Shown piece by piece: positions 1-10,376 of a DNA stretch of 28,424 nt. Origin of the DNA: Poronia punctata (taxonomy: Eukaryota; Ascomycota; Sordariomycetes; Xylariales; Xylariaceae); NCBI GenBank assembly GCA_022579005.1, contig MU401811.1:1-28424 (forward strand). Direction: 5' to 3'. Below the pieces are notes generated by a model. The model did not search any database, was not told where the DNA came from, and saw nothing but the letters and a program-made list of their open reading frames with translations. The translations under genes were made by a program, and so were the position numbers. Every line of letters begins with the position of its first letter. Positions within the stretch are counted from its first letter, which is position 1.

Positions 1-342
1 AAATAAATTAAAATAATTTAAAATACTATAATTATTACTATAAAAGCTATAATACTATAAAATAAAAATATTATTTATAGCTATAAAATAAACTAATATA
101 TTAGCTTATTTTAAAAGAATATATTAAATTTAACAAGTTATAAAATAATAAAAATTAATATAATACTTATATAGTAAAGGTTATATAGCTATAATAAAAA
201 CTACTATAAAAAAAAAAGTCCTTTTATAAAAGGTTTTTTCTTACCTATTTAATATATACAAATTTTATAAAAAAAAAAAGTTAGACCTCTTTACGCGTAC
301 ATTAATTAATATATACAATTTAGCTATTTTGCTAGTTTTAAC

Positions 343-434
343 AATAACTAATTAACCTAACCTTGCTAGATTCTTTTTTTTTTACATTATTAATCTATAG
401 AATTTACTACACTACCTTATAGTCCTCTATACTA
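343..434 (+). repeat. Left copy of 92-bp direct repeat (LTR-like)
   Basis: This copy begins AATAACTAATTAACC and ends CTCTATACTA. It aligns without gaps to 8039-8130, with ten mismatches that are all C/T. Its GC content is slightly above the surrounding DNA. Similarity stops abruptly on both sides. Confidence 0.75.
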
Positions 435-3400
435 AATAGTATAGTAAGTATATAATTAATATAATTAATTTTAGTTATTTTTTATTTTTTGCAGCAGCAA
501 ATAAGTATAAATTAAAAGGTTTATTGTTTTTTTTAAACTTTAAAGCTTAATCTGCACCTTTTTAAAGGCGCAAAGCCCTTTTAAGCAAAATTGCAAAAGT
601 AGTTTTTTTAAACTTTTTGCAAAGCTATTTAATTAAAAAACTAGTTAAAGTTATTTTTTTAAATCTTTTTAATTAATAGCAAGTTAATTATACTTTTACA
701 AAAGCTTTCTTATATTAAGCAAAAACCTTATAAATAAGTAAAAATTATATAATTTTTTTTAAATAGCTAAAGCTATTTTTATACTACTATATTTAGGTTA
801 TAAATAAAGCAATCTTTTATAGCGCTAATATTTATAGTTACTTTTGCTAAGGCTTAATTTATTAAAACGCTTAGCTATATTTTATATATTATAAATTGCT
901 TGTTTTTTTAAACTTATAAAGTATAAAAGCATTATATAAAATATTTATTTTTTTAAATTTGCGTTAAATGTTTTTTTTTACTTTTTATTTATTATATATA
1001 TTTATTTTTTATATTACTTTTTAGTTAAGCTAAAAGCTAAATAAGCAAGTTAAATAAACAAAATAAGTAATAATAGCAGTAAAGCTATTAATAACTTTAT
1101 TATAAGCAATGTTAATAAATTAAGTTATAAGTTTTAAATAATTTATGTTATAAATATATTAACTTTGCTAAATTATTATAATTTACTTAATTTTTAAGTA
1201 CTACTTTAACTTTAATAAAACTTATAAAATAATTTATATACTATAAGCATAAAAAATATTAAAAAATAAAAAAACAATAAAGCAATATAGCAAGCTTTAA
1301 AACAAAACATATTTAATTAAAAGCAATTTTAAAAGCAAACTAATTAAACTATTAAGTACTTAGTAAATTAAATTAAAAAAGTAAACAATTTTTAAATAAA
1401 TATAAAATTTAACTTAAAGTTTATAATAAGTAAAATAAACTTGTTTATTTAAACTACTTAAAGCAAGCTAATAATACTATAATTATTAACTTTAGTATAA
1501 GCATATTTAATAAGTTAAAAGCAAGTATATTTTATATAAAATCTAGCATAACTTAATTTAGCGTACTTTATATAAAAGTAAGTACGTTTTATAATTTAAA
1601 AACAAACTTAAATAATATAACTAGTATAAAAGCTAAAAATAAAAATAGCGTACTTATAACTTACTTAGCAAGCGTTTAAACTTTATATATTTAAAATAAA
1701 TATATTATATAAAACATTTTTAAACTTTAAAAGCTTTTTTTTAAGCTTAAGCTAAGCTAATAATTTTTATAAAAATAGCAATATATTATTATAAGTTAAC
1801 TTTTAATTAACTAGCTATATACTTTTTAAAAATAATTAGCTTTAAGTTTAATTTATAAAACTTTAAACTTAATAATTTTTAATTTAACTTTTATTTAAAC
1901 TAGTAATAATAAATATTTTAAAAAGCTATTTTAACTATTTAAAAAAAACTTAATTTTTTACGTTATATATATAGTTAAAACTTAAATAAAAACTATAACA
2001 AACTAAATAGCAAGCAAAAGCTTTTAAAGAAAACTTTAAAAAAAACCTAAGTAATAGTAATAATAATAGCTTTTTATAAAAATTACTAAAACTTATAAGT
2101 TTATAAAAACTATTAAGTTTATAAAAACTACTTAAAAATAATAAATATTTATATTGCAACTTAATATTGCTATTTAGTAATAATTTTAGTAATTAGAAAA
2201 TAAAAAAAAAAAAAAAAAATATTAGCACTTTTATACTTAACTTTAAAAATTTAAAAGATTTTAGTTAAGTAAATAAAAAATTTAAAACTATTTATATAAA
2301 CATATAGGCTTTTATTAATAAAGTTAATATAATATTAAAAAGTACTAAAAGTAGCACTTATAAAAGCTAATTAGTATAGTTATAGCTTACTTTATTAAAA
2401 AAAGCTATAGCTTATTAGTAAAATTTAATTTTTACTATTAAAAAAAAAACGCTTTTAAAATAAAAGTATTTAAAAAATAATAAACTAACTTAGCTAACGT
2501 TTTATTATAGCTTTAAGCATTGCTACTAAAAAAAGCAACTTTTTATAGCTTAAAGTTAAAAATATTATATATAATAAAAATATATTAAAAAATACTTTTA
2601 AAAAAAGCTTAAATATGCTAAAGCAAGTTACTTATTAGTAAGCAATAATTTTAACTAAAAAAAAGTAGTTATAGCTATATAGTTAGTAATAAACTTAGCT
2701 TTAAAGCAAAATATATTTATACTTAATTAAAAAAAAAGCTTTAGTAAATATTTTAAACTTTTTATTTATAAAAAAGCAGTACTTTTATTAGCAGCTAAAT
2801 TTATATACTTTTAAGTTTAAAAAAAAAATAAGCAAAGTAGCTAAATAACTTTTTTAAGAACTAATTAAACAATAAAGGTAATAATAAATCTAAAAGCTGC
2901 TAGCATAATAAATATAATAAAAGTAATAAACGTAATAAGAGCTATAATTGTAATAAAAGTTAAAATTGCAATAATTATAGTTATTATAAAAATAACTATA
3001 AAAAAAATAAATACTAATTTAAAAATTAGAAAAAAAATAAAAATAAACTTTAAAATAAAAATAAATTTAAAAATAAAAATAAAAAGAAAAACTATTTAAA
3101 CTTAGTAAAAAAAGAAAAATTAAACTATAATTTTAACTTAAATAAAAGCTTAATAAACTTATTAAAAAAAAACTTTTTAAATTTAAAGTTAAACAAGGCA
3201 TTTATAGTTATTAATTATAATATATATTATAAGCACTATAGCAGTACATTTTTAAACTTAAAAAAAAAAAACGCTATAGCTAAAAGTATATTTAAAAACT
3301 AGTAAAGTCTTATAATACCTTTACTTTAAAGTTACTAAAGCAAAATTATATAAAATATAATTAATTTTTTAAGTTATAAAATTAATTATTTAAGCATTTA

Positions 3401-6400
3401 AAAAAATATTAAAAAAAGCTAAATAAAAAACTTAATAATAAAGCTTATTTTATAAAATTTAATAAATTAAAAATTTTAAAACTATATATTTAAATTATAA
3501 CTTTTTTAAAAACTTAAATAAAAAAACTTATTAGTTAATTTTAATATTTTTATTTATATATTTTAGTTTATATAAAGCTTAAATTTATAGAAATAACTAT
3601 TTATTTTAATACTAAAATAAGTTATAATATTATTACTTATAACCTATTAAATATAACTATATATACTACTAAAAAATAGTTAAGCAAAGTTTAAAGTATT
3701 AGTAGCAAACAAGTTAAGTATACTAAATAAGCTACTTTAAAAATATATATAGTAAAAATAAGCAAATTTAAAAATAAATAAGTTAAATTTATAATATTTA
3801 TATAAGTATTAAATAAAATTATAAAACTTTAAATGCTATTAAAAACTAACTTTAACAATATTTATAAAGCTAAAATTAACTTTAAAACTTAAACTATTAT
3901 GTTTAACGTAGTAAAAAGTTTTAATATTTTTTTTATAATTTAACTAAAGTTATACTTTTATATTTAAAAAATAACGTTAGCTTATAAAGTGCTATTAAAA
4001 CTAAAAAAAACCTTATTAGCTTTAACTTAATATAAATTACTACTTTTAAACTAAGATTTTACTTTTAAACTAATATATAAAAACGCTATTTTTTTATTTA
4101 TAAAATTAACTACTTTAAATACTATAGTTATAGCTAACTTATTACTTAAATTAAAAAAAGTTAAAAAAAGTATAAAAGTAAGTATTATTAATAAACAAAC
4201 TAAAACTAAAATATAAAAAGCTATATAAAAAAAATATTTAAAAGCTATAATAATAATAGCTATAATATTATAAATGCTTATACTTACTAAAGTAATTAGT
4301 AAAGTAAATATTGCTAACAATGTTTTTATTAAATATTTAATTAACTTTAAAATATTAAACCTACTTATATATATAGTTTTAGCTACTAAAAAATACTTTA
4401 CTTTAAGTAAAAAAGTATAAAATATAATAACTTAATTAAAAATTATTAAAGTTTTAAATATTAAAACTAACTAAGTTAAAAATAAGGAAATAAGCAACTT
4501 TAAACTTAAAATAATTAAATTTTTATTAACTATAAAAATTTAAAAGCTTTTTAAAATAAAAAAGATTATTAAACTTAATAAATAGTTTATATATGCTAAA
4601 CTAGATTTTATTACTAGCAAAATTATTTAAATTTTAAAAGACTTTTTAAAAATTTAAACTAATTAAAAAATTATTAATATTTTAAAAAAAAATTAAATAA
4701 AAATACTTTTAGTAAATAACTAGTAATAAATAAAGTTAAATAATTAACTTTACTTTTTTAGTACTAAAAACTAAGCAATTATTAATAAAGTTTTTAATAA
4801 GCTATATAAGCAAGGTTAAATAAAATAAGTAAACAAACTAAGCTTTTTTACTTATTTAACTTTTATTGCTTATTAGCAAGTAAAAAAAGGTATATAAACT
4901 AAACTTATAATAAACTTTTAAGCTTTTAACAAAATAGCCGTTTTTAATAACTATTTATTACTTTTATAATTAAAAGTAATTAAATTAGTTTAAAAGAAAT
5001 AATACGTTATTATAGTTAATACTATACTTTTTTTTTACTAGTTTAAAGTTTATTTAAATTATTAAAATTAATTTACTATAATAAGTTTATAAAAATTAAA
5101 ATGCTTTATAGTAGTACTTATAAAATTTTATAATTTACTAGCTTATATTTAATATTTTATAAATTAAACGTTAAAGCTATATAAGTTATTTTATAAAGCT
5201 TTTATTAATAATATTATTATATTTTTAAATAATAAAGCTAGTTACTTAAAATACTTATAAAAAGTATTTAACTTATTTAAGCAAAAATAAATTTTAATAT
5301 TATTTAAAAAGTTGTTTTTAAGCTACTTTTTTATAAAGCTATTAAAATTTTGCATTAATTTTTTTAAAATATTAATAACTAAATATAAGTTAGCTGCTTT
5401 TAAAAACTTTATATTTTTAAACAACTTAAAAGCTTTAAAATAGTACTTTAGCAGTAGCAGATTTTTATAAACATTGCTACTATACTATGCTTAATATATA
5501 AAACCTTTATAAAAAAAAACTGATTTATTAAATAAAAAACGTAAAAAAAAAAAGTATTAAATAGTAATTCTAAAAAATGTTAAGCTTATATTTAATTAAC
5601 TTATTTTAAACTTACTAAAGCTAAACTAGCTTTTTTTTAAGCTATATAAGATTTTATTTATAAGCATATTATTTTTAAATATTATAACCTAGCGCAAACC
5701 TTATTTATATAAGTAAACGCTTTGTTAAAATAAAAATTTAGTATTATATTGTTTTATATTAAAAAAAGCTATAAGTAGTAACTTAATACTTTTATTTTAA
5801 ATACTTAAGTAAAACTTATTATATTTTTAAGCTAGTTATTGTTTTAACTAAAGTTAAAATATAAACTATTTAAAATAAAAGTAATATACGTAATATAAGC
5901 TTATAAATATTTAAAAATAATAATTAAAGCTTTAAATAACTTAGTAGTAGTATTAATAAACTATTTAGCTACTAAAAAAATACTTAACTAAACTAGCTTT
6001 AATGCTGCTTTAATAAACAAAGTAAATAAAAAGCTAGTTAATATATTAATTTACTTTTTTTAGTATAGCTTATAAACTTATTACTTTTTAAAACAACTAA
6101 ACTTTATTTTAAACACGCTAAGCTAACTTTAAAACATTATTAATAAAGTAAATAAAAATAGCAAAGTAATTAAATTAAATAAAAAACTTATACTTAACTA
6201 AATATATTTAGTTAGTAAAATAATTACTATTATAAATTTTAAAATAAAAAAGAAATTTTAAAAAAGCTATAAAAAAAACTTAAAATATTACTAAATTTTA
6301 TAGAAAATTTAAAAAAATAATAAAAACGTTATAAACTTTTTAAAGCCTAGCTATTTATTTAAAGTTATTAAAAGTTTAATTTATAATATAAACTAAAAAG

Positions 6401-8038
6401 AAAACTAAAAGCTATATATATTAAAAAGCATAATAGCAACGTTTATAGCAATAGTATATAATAATAAATATTACTTTAAAAAATAACGTATATTATAAGA
6501 CTTAAATCAATATTTAATTTAATTTAAAACAAAGCTAGTTAAAAAATATATTAACTACTATAATATATATAAACTATACGCTACTTTATAAAAAAAGCTA
6601 TATAAGTTTTACTAAGTAACAAAACTAGTAAATTTATACTTTATAAAAACTATTACTATAAACTTTATTATAAAGCTTTTAAAAGTTAAATTAGCTAACT
6701 TACTTTAAAAACTAAAAAGCTATAAATATTTTAATGCTTTAATAATAATTATATATATTATATTTAAATAGTTACTGCTAATACTTAGCAATATAAAGTA
6801 TACTATAAAAAACTAAGCAGCTATATTTACTTAAATAATCTTGCTAACTAATTAAAGCGTCTTATTAAGCATTATTTTAAACTAAAATTAAAACGTTTAC
6901 TTTAGCTTTTTAAAAAAAGCTATAAAAAGGTTTTAGCGCAAAACTTTTAATATTAATAATATACTACTTATAAACAAACAAAGCTTTAAAATAAAAAAAT
7001 TAAATAGTTAAAATAATAATATGCTATTTTTATTTTAAGCACTTAAAAAAAAAGTAAACTAAGCTATTGCTAGCATTATAATAAAACTTAAATAGTAATA
7101 ACTTTAAAACTATTAAAGCCTTTGCTTATAAATTACTATTTAGATTTTAACTGCTTAGATTTAATAACGTTATTATATAGTTAAAAAACAATTTTAATAG
7201 TATTAAATTTAAATAAGTTAAATACTTTTTAAATCTACTTTTAATAAAATGCAAAACTAGTTATAAACTTTGCTATTACTTATGCTAAATAGTAGTATAA
7301 TTAAAAGTATAAGCTAATTAAATTTAATAAAAAAAACAAAATCTACTTTTAGCTTTATTATAAATATTACCTACTTAGGCAACTTTTTTAAAAATACTTT
7401 TAGCAACGCGCTAGCTTTTAAAAAATAAAAATAAAATAAAAAACTAACTTATAAAATTAACTTATTAAAAACCTTTAAGATTTATTTAGTTATATTTATA
7501 GCTTACTTATTTTTTAAACAAAAAGGTAAAAACCTATTTTATTAATTTATACTAATACTAGGTCTAATTTAAAACAACTAACTAAACTTAAAAAAAGCTA
7601 GTAAATTATTTAAAATTAAAACTATTTTAAATTACTAATTAAACTGCTTTAAAAAAAGCTTTTAATACTTAGTTAAATAAAAAGGTTATAGTTATAAAAA
7701 TAATTAGTAGCGCTTTAAATAGCAACTATATAGTACAAAGTAGTTAATTTAAAAGTATTAAAACTAATTAAAAAGTTAACTAAAAACAAAAAAAGTAGTA
7801 CTTAATAAAACTAACTATAAGCAGCAAAAAAGACTTTATAAGGTAAAAGAAACAAAAAAAGTATAAAAATAAACAAATTAGCACTTAAAGTTGTTAAAGT
7901 TAACGTTGCTTTTTTTATATAACTAGCACTTAATATAACGTATTATAAAAAAACCTATTATAAAAATAAAGTCTTATAGCTTATAAATTAAATAGCTAGA
8001 TTAGATAAGGACTAGCGCACTAAAGTTAATTTATTAGT

Positions 8039-8130
8039 AATAACTAATTAACTTAACCTTGCTAGATTCTTTCCTTTTTATATTATTAATCTATAGAATT
8101 TACTATATTACCCTATAGTTCCTTATACTA
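8039..8130 (+). repeat. Right copy of 92-bp direct repeat (LTR-like)
   Basis: This is the gapless partner of 343-434 in the same orientation, ending TTCCTTATACTA. The C/T differences go both ways: some positions keep C only in this copy and others only in the left copy. That fits independent C-to-T mutation of two once-identical sequences. Confidence 0.75.
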
Positions 8131-8425
8131 AAAACATACTTATATAATATATTTGCATATATAAAAAAGTATATAGTATATATAATATATTTTTTTTAAG
8201 CACTTTTTGTTTTAACTACTACTTTTATTGTAAAAATAATACTTTTACTTTATTTTTTACTTTTTAATTTACTTTATTATTACTTTTTTAGTATTTTTAC
8301 TACGTTTTTAGCGTTATAGCTTAAATTTTTATATATACTAAAAAATATGCTATAAAAAGTATTTTTTACTAGTTTTAGCACTTGCTTTACTACTTAGTTT
8401 AATATTTTTTTTATTTATAAAAAGG

Positions 8426-8579
8426 CTTTTGCTAGCAAAAAGCTTTTGCTATAGCTAGTAAAAAGGCTTTAGCTATAGCTAGCAAAAAGGCTTTAGCTAG
8501 CAAAAAGGTTAGAAAAGGGCTAGCTAAAGCAGTACTAGTAGTAGTAGTAAAAGTAGCAAAGGTAGCAAAGGTAGCAAAG
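8426..8579. repeat. Degenerate tandem repeats at the edge of the AT-rich block
   Basis: From 8426 to about 8507 there are several variants of a unit built from AAAAAGGCTTTAGCTA and TAGCTAGC, including a near-palindrome around CTTTTGCTAGCAAAAAG. From 8553 to 8579 there are three exact head-to-tail copies of the 9-mer GTAGCAAAG. These repeats keep more G and C than the flanking RIP-like DNA. They could be remnants of a Lys/Ala-rich coding repeat of a transposon or a simple minisatellite. Confidence 0.65.
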
Positions 8580-9015
8580 GTAAGGAAAATTGTAAGCTAA
8601 TATAAGTTTAAAAGTTAAACTTTTTAGCTATTATAATACTTACTTATTTAAGTGCAAATTAGCATAAAAGTAAATATAAAAAAACTAGTTATTTTAATAG
8701 TATATATATCTTTTAAAGGTACAATATTATATAGAAATTATTCCGTATAATATAGTATCTGTATAATACAAAATTTAACCCTAGCTAGCACGCTAGTTAC
8801 TAGAAGTGGCGCCAGTGGGCCTTTATTCACTTATCTTAGTCTAGATTGAAAGCTGAGTTAAGTAGCTGACCTACGAGTACATAGTACACGTAATATATGC
8901 TCCTCGCTCAAAAGGAACGTAACGTACTACCACCCACGCACTCCACGCATCTCTATTCGATATAGTATCCAGGCAGATCAAAGGTTACATAAAAGCTCAA
9001 GTGAAATTAGCAAAC

Positions 9016-10376
9016 ATGTCTCTCACCCAAGCCGAGAAAGATGAACTCGTCTCGACGGTATCTCGGACCCTTGCGACGACTCCTTACCACTGCTCATCGC
9101 TCACGCAACTGACTAATGGAACGACCAACTTCGTTTACCGCGGCCAGTTAATCCAGCCGATTTGCGGCGACAGTGGGAATGAAAAGGAAAAGGAAATCAC
9201 CACCGTCATCGTCAAGTATTCGACGGATTACGCGGCTGCGAATAAGAATTTACCACTTGATGTTTCTCGTGCCGTACACATCCCTTTTTTTTTTTTTTTT
9301 TTTTTTTGGTTGGAGAAGGGGGGCGGGGGGTTTCCACACCAGAGAATTCTCCGCATAGGAGGCACTCACGCTCTGTTTTGTTTTAGTACTACGAGGAGGC
9401 CATGCTCACCTCGCTAAAAGACATGCCGTCATCCACTGTGAGCGTCAAGGCCCCGCGGCTCTTTTATTCCAACCGCGTCCCGAGCATTCATGTTCTGGAA
9501 GACTTTCCCGCCGCGGTGGATCTGAAGAGTCTTTATGTATTATCACCGGGCGCTATCACGCCATCTATATCAGAGGCTATCGGGCGCGACGTGGGCTCGT
9601 GGCTGCGATCTTATCATGATTGGGGTTTCACCAGATTGGAGGAGGGCGTGGTGGGACTGGGTACTAATGAGCCAATGCGCAAGCTAAAGTTTGACTTCAC
9701 TTATGGCAAGTTTCTGCATGTTCTCGAGCAAAACTTTCCAGCCCTTGTAACTACAGATTACCGATCAGCTTTGGAACAAGTTCGGGATCAGGCGACCGTT
9801 CGGGATCAGGCGACCGAGGAGTTTGCGAACAGTTCTCCAAGGGCGGGAGGCGATTGGGGTCTGATTCATGGAGATTTCTGGACTGGAAAGCAAGTTCTGA
9901 GCTTCACACCTACACTTTTTGATATCCGAACTAACTGATTACCTACCTACCCCTCTAGCATCTTGCTTGCAAGTGATCCATCATCCTCTGCGTCAGCAAC
10001 CGGAGCCAAACTCTTCGTCGTGGACTGGGAATACGCTCAGTTCGGCCATCGCGCCTATGACCTGGGCCAGCTAATCGGCGATCTCTACGAGCGCAAGCAT
10101 TTCTCGGAGGCAAAAGGTGCCGTACCAGCTATTGAGGGGTTCATCGAGGGTTATGGCGCGTTTGATAACGAGTTGGCTTTTCGGACGGCTATTCATGCGG
10201 ATGTCCAGCTCATCGGCTGGTACACCCGACGAGCGCCGAATGCGCCTCTGCGATTCCCGTTGGAGACTGTGACTGAGGCGATGAGGATTGGGAGAGATTG
10301 GATTGTGAAAGGTGGACTGAGGGATAACGAGTACTTTAAAACGAGCCCTTTGGCGTCTTTGTTTAAACGTACTTGA
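9016..10376 (+). CDS. APH-family phosphotransferase (kinase-like), three exons
   Basis: Exons are 9016-9273, 9387-9889 and 9959-10376, giving 392 aa. The start is the ATG at 9016; the frame also opens at a GTG at 9001, which is not a usual fungal start. The fold belongs to the aminoglycoside phosphotransferase/choline-kinase-like superfamily, which moves phosphate from ATP to a small molecule; the substrate cannot be told. Visible motifs are a Gly-rich loop region (LTNGTTNFVYRG, residues 32-43), a probable ATP-binding Lys67 in VIVKYS, the Brenner-type catalytic loop HGDFWTGN (His247, Asp249, Asn254), and the metal-binding Asp276 in VVDWEYAQFGHRAYDLGQ. Asn254 is made by joining exons 2 and 3. 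Intron 1 (113 nt, GT-AG, phase 0) holds a 23-T run and a G-rich run. Intron 2 (69 nt) must be GC-AG, with donor AA|GCAAGT, branch CTAAC at 9931 and acceptor CTAG. Residues around 218-230 carry an 18-bp in-frame duplication (RDQATV twice). No signal peptide is seen, so it is probably cytosolic. Confidence 0.88.
9285..9307 (+). repeat. Poly(T) tract inside intron 1 of the APH-like gene
   Basis: This is an uninterrupted run of 23 T starting 11 nt inside the donor site of intron 1. It is followed by a G-rich run (9317-9330). It lies well away from the acceptor, so it is not the usual polypyrimidine tract. Length changes here would not alter the reading frame but could affect splicing. Confidence 0.9.

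Larger units (their letters stand above)
343..8130. mobile_element. Decayed LTR-retrotransposon-like element
   Basis: Two 92-bp direct repeats (343-434 and 8039-8130) bracket about 7.6 kb of AT-rich sequence. The size, orientation and end positions suit an LTR retrotransposon. The internal region has no readable gag or pol frame, so the superfamily cannot be named. No clean target-site duplication or TG...CA termini were seen, so the repeats may be only the preserved parts of longer LTRs and the element borders are approximate. The A-rich character of the plus strand through much of the interior would suit plus-strand sense coding, but this is weak evidence. An alternative is two unrelated insertions sharing a short repeat. 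Confidence 0.5.
1..8785. other. AT-rich, RIP-like decayed repeat block
   Basis: This stretch is almost entirely A and T, with very frequent TpA and almost no CpG. The surviving G and C sit mostly in short contexts such as AGCT, GCAA and TTGC. Stops are dense in all frames, and the few open stretches (for example minus strand near 1950-2159 and 4051-4320) encode only low-complexity Leu/Phe/Ile/Lys/Asn strings. That is what fungal transposon DNA looks like after heavy C-to-T mutation by RIP (known biology); assigning RIP here is inference. Around 2870-3300 the plus strand is strongly A-rich and reads as Asn/Lys-rich codons broken by stops, possibly a former gag-like region, but no domain can be proven. 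The block ends sharply at about 8770-8800, where normal composition begins. Confidence 0.85.

Noticed and set aside
1950..2159. 69-codon minus-strand open frame in AT-rich DNA
   Set aside because: The translation is low-complexity Leu/Phe/Tyr/Lys expected from A/T-only sequence; no domain, no splice context.
4051..4320. 89-codon minus-strand frame resembling a membrane protein
   Set aside because: Ile/Leu/Phe richness follows automatically from AT-rich codons, and the surrounding DNA is decayed repeat.
8810..8826. TGGCGCC resembling a retroviral-type primer-binding site
   Set aside because: It is a single 7-mer in normal-composition DNA outside the LTR-like pair, with no adjoining complementarity that I could support.
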